64,000 bases of DNA, taken from the NCBI GenBank assembly GCA_937916135.1, contig CALFTQ010000015.1, positions 7,090-71,089 on the forward strand, given 5' to 3'. The notes beneath the pieces were generated by a model. That model had not been told where the DNA came from, ran no database searches, and worked only from the letters and a program-made list of their open reading frames with translations. This DNA comes from an uncultured Verrucomicrobiales bacterium. GTDB lineage: Bacteria; Verrucomicrobiota; Verrucomicrobiia; Verrucomicrobiales; Akkermansiaceae. Position numbers and translations under genes: made by a program. How positions within the stretch are numbered: position 1 is the stretch's first letter; each line of letters starts with the position of its first letter. Positions 58,723 through 64,000 of the stretch are shown here, in pieces.

Positions 58723-59186
58723 TGCACTGCGCACAGTACGATTCTCCCCTGGGTCCCCTGTGCCTGCGCAGCAACGGTCTGGCGCTGACTTCGCTCCATT
58801 TCGGTGCTGCAGAGGAGCAGGGGGAAACAGCTGTATTTTCGGATGCTTTCCGCTGGCTGGATGCCTATTTCAGCGGTGTGGAATTGCCCCGCCCGAGGAT
58901 TTTTCTCTCAGCCACGCCGTTCCGGTTGAATGTATGGGAACAATGCGCTGCCGTTCCTTATGGACAGACCTGCAGTTACAGCGAATTAGCGCGTGCTGCG
59001 GGATGCCCTGGTGCGTCTCGCGCTGTAGGCACGGCGCTGGCACACAATCCACTGCTTATTATCATTCCCTGCCACCGCGTTATACCTGCCTCCGGCAGTG
59101 TCGGTCAGTATGCTGCGGGTAGCGCGCTGAAACGTCAGCTTCTGGAACTTGAAACCAACCAGCGACCAGGAAAAACACTTGGATAG
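58722..59186 (+). CDS. ogt: methylated-DNA--protein-cysteine methyltransferase
   Basis: Suicide repair enzyme for O6-alkylguanine. Active-site Cys117 is in IIPCHRVIPASG, preceded by VPYGQTCSYSELARAAGCPGASRAVGTALAHNP, the DNA-binding and arginine-finger region of the family. At 154 aa it is the short Ogt/MGMT form without the Ada regulatory domain. ATG 58722 overlaps the TGA of the previous gene, implying coupling; GTG 58719 is an alternative. A 100-base gap with two weak hairpins follows. Confidence 0.93.
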   Translation: MHCAQYDSPLGPLCLRSNGLALTSLHFGAAEEQGETAVFSDAFRWLDAYFSGVELPRPRIFLSATPFRLNVWEQCAAVPYGQTCSYSELARAAGCPGASRAVGTALAHNPLLIIIPCHRVIPASGSVGQYAAGSALKRQLLELETNQRPGKTLG

Positions 59187-59249
59187 ACCTATCTCCGGGG
59201 TGAGGGAACACCGCCTTCAGAGATATAGCTCGTAGGACGCGGTACGAGA

Positions 59250-59278
59250 TTGCTATGGCACAAAAACTGTGATAGTTA
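59250..59278 (+). promoter_or_regulatory. candidate promoter for lipoprotein gene
   Basis: TTGCTA (59250-59255), 17-bp spacer, TAGTTA (59273-59278). The start is predicted one or two bases before the ATG at 59287. Modest boxes, but it fits the leaderless pattern. Confidence 0.45.
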
Positions 59279-59286
59279 GAGTCTGA

Positions 59287-60927
59287 ATGAAAACTTTTCT
59301 CCTTTCTGCTCTTTGTGTTGGTGTGGCCACTATGCCATGTTGCTGTCCTGATGACTCTGTCGAGTCATCGGCTGAATCGCAACAAGCTTTTGTTCCGCAG
59401 GAATCGGTGACCACTCTGCCTCCGTCGGAGGAACTCTCCCCTGATATTGTTGAATGGGTGAACCTTTGTCATGAAGCCCAGCAGACCTATGTCCGCAATT
59501 TAGTACAGTCTTTTTATCCTGATAACGAGGTGCAGTCGCGGACTGATGCTTTGCTGGAGAAACTGGCAGACATGCAGAAAAAAGTCCTTACTAATATGGC
59601 ATATCTCAAATCTGCCGATTGCCCCGAAAGTGTAAAAACTCAGCTGATTGAGTCACTGCCTGAGCGGCAGCGTACCCGGCTTCTGTCGCTGGAGCAGCTG
59701 GATTCTCCCACCATGCTCCAAAGCCGAGGCTGCACGTGGAGCCAGTATTGGATGGAGCAAGTTAAGTCCGAGCTGCGCATTATCAAGAATCAATGGGTCC
59801 CGGAAATTCCCAAGGAAAGCAGTAACGGCTCCCTCAGAAGGGATTCAGCCGTCCTGGCTTTCATCGAAGCTTCCGATATCGAACGTTCGAATCGTCTCGG
59901 GCTGATCCGGCATCTGGATGCGTGTTACGATGCGTGGGAGACGGCGTATTCCACGGCCAGTCGGGTTGATGATATTTACAAGGATGATAGAGATGCACAG
60001 TTTGTTTCTGTTCTTGTCAAAGCTCTGATGCTTAATGCACAGCAGGATTATCTGAAGTTTCTTGTGAATGACGTGGGTATAGAACGCTTTGCTTCAGAGC
60101 CTTGCAGATTCTCACTCGGGGATTACCCGGCAATGTATTGGATGCCTGAGCCGCCTGAAGATGAGGATAAGGAGCTCTTTGAGGAGTTCCGCAATCAGAT
60201 GCTCGCCAGTTATGGCTGCAATTTTGATTATTCTGATATATCAGAGGAGGAGGGCAAAACCCGCATTGCAGAGCACATGGAGCAGGCTTTGTCTGACATG
60301 AAGAAGATGTACCATTCGCAGATGAGATATGCTCGTTTGTCTCTTGCCATGGTAGAACGCGATAAACAGGACAAAGCCCTGGATGACTATAGGTTCGTTA
60401 TACAGAAACTTTGCAGAAATGATGTTGAAATCGTCTGCCGTCTGGCAAATTGGGTGAAAAAAACGGACTCTCCGATTGATCGCCGGCAGTCCCCGGTGGT
60501 GCCGCCCTGGTCTGCAATTATCTCCGAAACAGATTGGTATTCAACAGCTGAAGGTTGTGACCTGGCCTGTATGGCAGATAGTGTGGAGGATTCTCAGCGA
60601 GAGGCCGTGCGGAAGTTGATTATGGCTCCCCGACCTGACCGGCGCGAACCGGTTGCCCGTGAAAAGTACACGAGAGATGACGTTATCAACCCGCACCTTC
60701 ATCAGATGTCCCGCGCGTTTGAAGAAGCGGAATACCTCTGGGAACTGTATCTGACGAGCATGGCAGAGCTTGGTGCTGTTGATCTCGGCAAGTGGGAGGG
60801 TACCTTGGCTGTTTTCGACGCCATATCCCGTGTTAAGTATATGACCCACAATCATGATCTGTACTACTTGTACCTTCTGGCACCGGATATTGACAGGCTG
60901 AATTATTTCCTTGAATTTGAAGAATGA
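59287..60927 (+). CDS. hypothetical lipoprotein, 546 aa
   Basis: The N-terminus MKTFLLSALCVGVATMPC looks like a lipoprotein signal with the modified Cys at 18, followed by two more cysteines and an acidic, disordered stretch. The rest is a long helical protein (QTYVRNLVQSFYPDNEVQSR and HMEQALSDMKKMYHSQMRYA and so on) with no recognised family. Codon use is somewhat more AT-rich than its neighbours. It is a single-gene unit between ogt and argD. Confidence 0.65.
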   Translation: MKTFLLSALCVGVATMPCCCPDDSVESSAESQQAFVPQESVTTLPPSEELSPDIVEWVNLCHEAQQTYVRNLVQSFYPDNEVQSRTDALLEKLADMQKKVLTNMAYLKSADCPESVKTQLIESLPERQRTRLLSLEQLDSPTMLQSRGCTWSQYWMEQVKSELRIIKNQWVPEIPKESSNGSLRRDSAVLAFIEASDIERSNRLGLIRHLDACYDAWETAYSTASRVDDIYKDDRDAQFVSVLVKALMLNAQQDYLKFLVNDVGIERFASEPCRFSLGDYPAMYWMPEPPEDEDKELFEEFRNQMLASYGCNFDYSDISEEEGKTRIAEHMEQALSDMKKMYHSQMRYARLSLAMVERDKQDKALDDYRFVIQKLCRNDVEIVCRLANWVKKTDSPIDRRQSPVVPPWSAIISETDWYSTAEGCDLACMADSVEDSQREAVRKLIMAPRPDRREPVAREKYTRDDVINPHLHQMSRAFEEAEYLWELYLTSMAELGAVDLGKWEGTLAVFDAISRVKYMTHNHDLYYLYLLAPDIDRLNYFLEFEE

Positions 60928-60993
60928 GTGACTTTGTGCGGTATCGGGAACTTTTCAGCATGTGGCTGTAGTGCGACAGCATAGTGTAAAACA

Positions 60994-61022
60994 TTGACAA
61001 ATTTCACCTTTTTGTGTAGATT
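60994..61022 (+). promoter_or_regulatory. sigma-70 promoter, near-leaderless, for argD
   Basis: TTGACA (60994-60999), 17-bp spacer, TAGATT (61017-61022). The predicted start is about four bases before the ATG at 61033. Confidence 0.75.
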
Positions 61023-61032
61023 AAAGGCCGAT

Positions 61033-62271
61033 ATGAACGACCAGTATGTATTGCCGACGTATGGGCGCGCGCCTTTTGACGCAGCGCGTGGTGAGGGCTC
61101 TTACCTGTATGATACGGAAGGTCGACGCTATGTGGATTTCTGCGCCGGCATAGCTACCTGCTCACTGGGGCATTGTCATCCTGTGGTGGTGAAGGCGCTC
61201 ACGGAGCAGGCAAACACGCTCATGCACTGCTCGAACCTGTATGGCATTCCCGGCCAGGCCAAACTGGCGGAGCTGGTGGTGGAGAAGCTCATCGGCATTC
61301 CCGGTCGCGTGTTCTTCTGCAATTCCGGCGCGGAGGGTAATGAGGGCATGATCAAGACGGCCCGCCGCTTCGGGCACCGCCAGCCGGCAGCAGATGGCTC
61401 GCCGCGTTATGAGGTGATTACCTTCAACAAGAGTTTCCATGGCCGCACGCTCGGCACACTGGCTGCCACCGGGCAGGAAAAGGTGCAGGTGGAGTTCGAC
61501 CCGCTGCTGACCGGGTTCAAGTATGTGGATTTCAACGACCTGGAGGCGCTGAAATCGGCCATTTCCCCGGTGACCTGCGGCATCATGCTCGAAGCGGTGC
61601 AGGGTGAGGGCGGTGTGAACCCCGCCACTCCGGAGTTCCTGCGCGGTGTGGCTCAGCTCTGCAAGGAGCACAACCTCATGCTCATGATTGATGAGGTGCA
61701 GTGCGGCGTGGGCCGCTGCGGTGCCACCATGGGCTGGAAAGCCATCTGCCCGGAGGTGCAGCCGGACCTCGTTTCCTGCGCCAAGGGCATTGGCGGCGGT
61801 TTCCCCATGGGTTGTTTCTGGGTGAGCAACCGCGCCATCGATGCCGAGGGTACCCCGCTTTCCTCCATCATGAGCCCCGGCTCCCACGGCTCCACCTTCG
61901 GCGGCACGCCGATTGCCTGCGCCACCTCCCTGGCTGTGGTGACGGAGGTGCTGGAGAAGAACCTTTCCGAGCGTGCCGACTGCCTGGGCAAGCAGATCAA
62001 GGAAACGGTGGAAGGCTGGAATCTCCCCTGCGTGGAGACGGTGCGTGGTCTGGGGCTGCTGCGTGGTGTGGGCCTCCGCAAGGGGGCGTTTGACGTGCCC
62101 GCCGGGCAGACCCCCGCCGGCTATGTGAACAATCTCTGCCGCGAGGCCGGCCTGCTGGCTTGTCCCGCCGGCCCGGATACCCTGCGTCTCATCCCTGCTC
62201 TCAATGTGCCGGAAGAAACGCTGGCCGAAGGCCTTGAAATCCTTCGCAATGTACTAACCTCACTTGTTTGA
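61033..62271 (+). CDS. argD: acetylornithine aminotransferase
   Basis: PLP-dependent class III aminotransferase of arginine synthesis. Motifs are FCAGIATCSLGHCHP, FFCNSGAEGNEGMIKTARR (cofactor phosphate), FHGRTLGTLAATGQ, LMLIDEVQCGVGRCG with the PLP-contacting Asp, and CAKGIGGGFPMG with the Schiff-base Lys251. 412 aa is normal. ATG 61033 is the start; a longer frame begins with the TTG of the -35 box and can be dismissed. The succinyl-diaminopimelate or ornithine role in lysine synthesis is a possible second activity of this family. Confidence 0.94.
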   Translation: MNDQYVLPTYGRAPFDAARGEGSYLYDTEGRRYVDFCAGIATCSLGHCHPVVVKALTEQANTLMHCSNLYGIPGQAKLAELVVEKLIGIPGRVFFCNSGAEGNEGMIKTARRFGHRQPAADGSPRYEVITFNKSFHGRTLGTLAATGQEKVQVEFDPLLTGFKYVDFNDLEALKSAISPVTCGIMLEAVQGEGGVNPATPEFLRGVAQLCKEHNLMLMIDEVQCGVGRCGATMGWKAICPEVQPDLVSCAKGIGGGFPMGCFWVSNRAIDAEGTPLSSIMSPGSHGSTFGGTPIACATSLAVVTEVLEKNLSERADCLGKQIKETVEGWNLPCVETVRGLGLLRGVGLRKGAFDVPAGQTPAGYVNNLCREAGLLACPAGPDTLRLIPALNVPEETLAEGLEILRNVLTSLV

Positions 62272-62283
62272 TTTCTGCACAAT

Positions 62284-62871
62284 ATGAAGATGAGATACAT
62301 CCCCATTCTTGGCGGAACCATAGCGGCAACTTGTGTGATTGGCGCCGCTCTGCTGGCACCGTACATGCCTACGCAGGCTCAGCTGGCACCGGAAGAGACG
62401 GCGCTGCTGGCCGAATGGGCAAAGATTGGTGATGCTCTGGCCGTGCAGCGCATGGTGGAGCAGGGCGCTTGTGTGGAGGCAGTGCGGGCAGATGGTACTT
62501 CTGCTCTCATGACCGCCGCCGGTGAGGGACACCAGGATGTGGTGAAAACATTGCTTTTGCATAATGCCAAAGTGAATGCCGTCAATGCAGCCGGAGATAC
62601 CCCGCTTCATTTCGCTGCGCTCCATAACCAGCCGGAGGTCGTGGCTCTCCTTCTGGAGAATGGCGCTGCGGTGGATGCTCGCAACAAGAAAGGCGTGACG
62701 CCGCTCATGGTGGCCTCCTGGTCCGGATTCGACAAACTCGTCCAGATGCTTCTTGCCGCGGGGGCTGATACCGAGGTGGTGGATGAGGATGGCTGCAAGG
62801 CCGCTACTCACGCCCGTGAGGTGCATGATCCCGTGGTGCGCGGGGTCATTCTCAAACTTCTCGGGGCCTGA
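62284..62871 (+). CDS. membrane-anchored ankyrin-repeat protein, 195 aa
   Basis: An N-terminal hydrophobic segment (IPILGGTIAATCVIGAALLA), anchor or signal, is followed by four ankyrin repeats from about residue 40: LAEWAKIGDALAVQRMVEQGA, TSALMTAAGEGHQDVVKTLL, DTPLHFAALHNQPEVVALLL and VTPLMVASWSGFDKLVQMLL. Likely periplasmic or inner-membrane, a protein-binding scaffold. It lies 12 bases after argD and may share its transcript. Its 3' end overlaps the convergent membrane-protein gene by 20 bases. Confidence 0.85.
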   Translation: MKMRYIPILGGTIAATCVIGAALLAPYMPTQAQLAPEETALLAEWAKIGDALAVQRMVEQGACVEAVRADGTSALMTAAGEGHQDVVKTLLLHNAKVNAVNAAGDTPLHFAALHNQPEVVALLLENGAAVDARNKKGVTPLMVASWSGFDKLVQMLLAAGADTEVVDEDGCKAATHAREVHDPVVRGVILKLLGA

Positions 62872-63562
62872 ACCGCATTTTCTCTTTCACAGGAAGCGCC
62901 ATAAGGCAGAAGAGGAAAAAGACGGGAAGCTGCAATAGCAGGTAGTACTGTGGGGCGGGCCCGAGGTAGTCCAGAATGCAACCGGGCACGGGGCTGGCTG
63001 TGGTGAATCCGTAGTTGGTGCCCAGCAGCAGGTTGAGAGGGTGAATGCACAGCAGGTACGCATCCATGAGCAGCAGGCTTTTCAGCGCATCCTGGATGCG
63101 GGCTCGCATGCCCAGCAGCAGGGGCACTGCCAGTGCTGCGGGCATAAGGATGCCATGCACACAGAAAAACAGGAAGTATCGCAGAGTTGGAAAATCGCAT
63201 TCAAGTGCCGGGGTAATCAAGCCCTGCAGGCAGGCTGTCAGGGCTCCGAAATACAGCACCCAGCAAGCAGTGCGGTTGCGCGTCCAGAGGGCGTAGACTG
63301 CTACCAGGAGCATCATGCTGCAGAAGTGGATGGGTAAATTCTGCTCCCAGCTGCCATGGTGCTGTGAAATGAGGATGTATCCGCTGTCTGCAAGGTAGAT
63401 CAGGCCGACTACTACGGCGAGTATCCGACACATTTTCTGTCGTACGTCGAGAGGTTTGCGTAGAGCTCCGCCGATGATTGACAGCGTGACCAGAGCAGTC
63501 ACGATAACGGCGCTCCAGTGGGTGGCTGACCAGCGCACAATGCCTTCCGTGGTTTCAATCAT
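62852..63562 (-). CDS. YwaF/TIGR02206-family membrane protein, 236 aa
   Basis: Seven hydrophobic segments with the family marks SWEQNLPIHFCSMMLL (about residues 70-85), YFLFFCVHGILMPAA and LLMDAYLLCIHPLNLLLGTNYGF. The function of the family is not established. ATG 63562 (MIETTEGIVRW) is taken as start; the longer frame to 63649 encodes a cysteine-rich stretch unlike the family and overlaps the upstream gene. It lies four bases after the DUF805 gene. Confidence 0.88.
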   Translation of the reverse strand: MIETTEGIVRWSATHWSAVIVTALVTLSIIGGALRKPLDVRQKMCRILAVVVGLIYLADSGYILISQHHGSWEQNLPIHFCSMMLLVAVYALWTRNRTACWVLYFGALTACLQGLITPALECDFPTLRYFLFFCVHGILMPAALAVPLLLGMRARIQDALKSLLLMDAYLLCIHPLNLLLGTNYGFTTASPVPGCILDYLGPAPQYYLLLQLPVFFLFCLMALPVKEKMRFRPREV

Positions 63563-63566
63563 AGTA

Positions 63567-63935
63567 TTATCGCTGCTTGCGGCATGGCAGAAGGAGCATG
63601 ATGAGTTGCAGAATCCAGCCGTAGGGCGGCAGCAGAAACATGAGTGCAAGAATCATCAGCCTGGGGTAGAGCGCAAAGCCGATATCGTTCAACCGCCGCC
63701 AGATGGCTCCAAGGAAAAACGAAATCAGCAGCAGGTGAATGAGCACCGAACCTGCTACACTACCCGCAATTTCCGCATTCCCCACGTCTGTGCCAATCAC
63801 CAGATAACTGATGCCCCCACCCGCAATTGGAAACCAGATTTTCGGCAGCAGATAGACCCAGAGCCAGTAAACGAGGAAATCGCGGCGGCTGAGTCTGCCG
63901 TGGAAATTGTAGAGTCTGGCAAGGGGATTTTTCAT
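63567..63935 (-). CDS. DUF805-family inner-membrane protein, 122 aa
   Basis: Small four-helix membrane protein. GRLSRRDFLVYWLWVYLLP near the N-terminus and the loop RRLNDIGFALYPRLMIL are the DUF805 pattern (RxxFW and RRxxDIG). Role unknown. Its ATG at 63935 directly follows the queA stop (63936-63938), so it is translated from the same message. Confidence 0.9.
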   Translation of the reverse strand: MKNPLARLYNFHGRLSRRDFLVYWLWVYLLPKIWFPIAGGGISYLVIGTDVGNAEIAGSVAGSVLIHLLLISFFLGAIWRRLNDIGFALYPRLMILALMFLLPPYGWILQLIMLLLPCRKQR

Positions 63936-64000
63936 TTATACGATGAGCATGCAGTCGCCGTAGGAGAAGAAGCGGTAGCGCTGCTCCACGGCCTGGCGAT
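63936..64000 (-). CDS. queA: tRNA preQ1 ribosyltransferase-isomerase, C-terminal fragment
   Basis: Only the last 20 codons lie in the window. They read QAVEQRYRFFSYGDCMLIV and a stop, matching the conserved QueA C-terminus (RFFSYGDAMLI). QueA transfers and isomerises the ribosyl moiety of S-adenosylmethionine to make epoxyqueuosine in tRNA. The gene continues beyond 64000. Confidence 0.85.
   Translation of the reverse strand, partial: RQAVEQRYRFFSYGDCMLIV

Noticed and set aside
59887..59900. GTTCGAATC resembling a tRNA T-arm
   Set aside because: It lies inside the coding sequence of the 546-aa lipoprotein, with no acceptor or anticodon stems around it.
60994..61032. Upstream TTG start extending argD by 13 codons
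   Set aside because: The TTG is the first base of the -35 box and the predicted transcript begins near 61029, so those codons would not be in the mRNA.

Overview
The window looks like a gut Verrucomicrobiota chromosome, most likely an Akkermansia-type organism. This is inferred from the mix of genes: an ArgD/ArgB/DAHP-synthase backbone, a GspG-like pseudopilin, a TIGR03790-family protein, alpha-galactosidase, many ankyrin proteins, and GC-rich core genes with almost no Shine-Dalgarno motifs. No rRNA, tRNA or CRISPR array was recognised, so the taxonomic call is not proven.

Layout. (1) 1-7.2 kb: a hypothetical gene, then an AT-richer cassette with a 423-aa protein and a 1586-aa ankyrin-repeat protein. 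The cassette is bracketed by a ~100-bp direct repeat that duplicates the 3' end and hairpin of the first gene. (2) 7.2-17.3 kb, core: fabD, L-serine dehydratase, two MarR regulators, a small AP2-like protein, and a complete RND efflux operon (adaptor, pump, outer-membrane factor) behind its own MarR gene. (3) 17.3-37.7 kb: a genomic island entered by a tyrosine recombinase whose 3' end lies in the efflux operon terminator. It carries a divergent sigma factor with a zinc-finger anti-sigma, two DxDGDG-repeat proteins, an M48 metallopeptidase, three small membrane proteins, two paralogous AAA ATPases, a DUF445 membrane protein, a C39-like peptidase, two TRAFAC-type GTPases with two partner proteins, a Sel1-repeat protein and a group II intron-like relic. 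On the minus strand it has a tandem array of seven very small (24-30 aa) hydrophobic/amphipathic peptide genes, and it ends with a YbjN-like protein. (4) 37.7-64 kb, core: alpha-galactosidase, a Jag-like KH/R3H protein, a Bax-inhibitor-like protein, a Gfo/Idh/MocA oxidoreductase, a 0.5-kb MITE-like element made of hairpins, corA-argB-nadK, pseudopilin-DAHP synthase, a metal ABC transporter locus interrupted by a CBM9-type glycosidase-like gene, ffh, a TIGR03790 protein, an ogt-type methyltransferase, argD, a small ankyrin protein, two membrane proteins and the end of queA.

How things fit together. In the island, promoters of one shared form (GTAAA(A/C), spacer 17-18, CC, then a -10-like TATTAT/TATACA) stand before a DGDG protein gene, before the YbjN-like gene and twice before the peptide array. 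The simplest reading is a regulon of the island sigma factor. The peptide array and its apparent link to the sigma/AAA/GTPase island is the most novel item here. Outside the island, many core genes have a good -35/-10 pair placed so that transcription would begin at or within a few bases of the start codon, which suggests that leaderless mRNAs are common in this organism.
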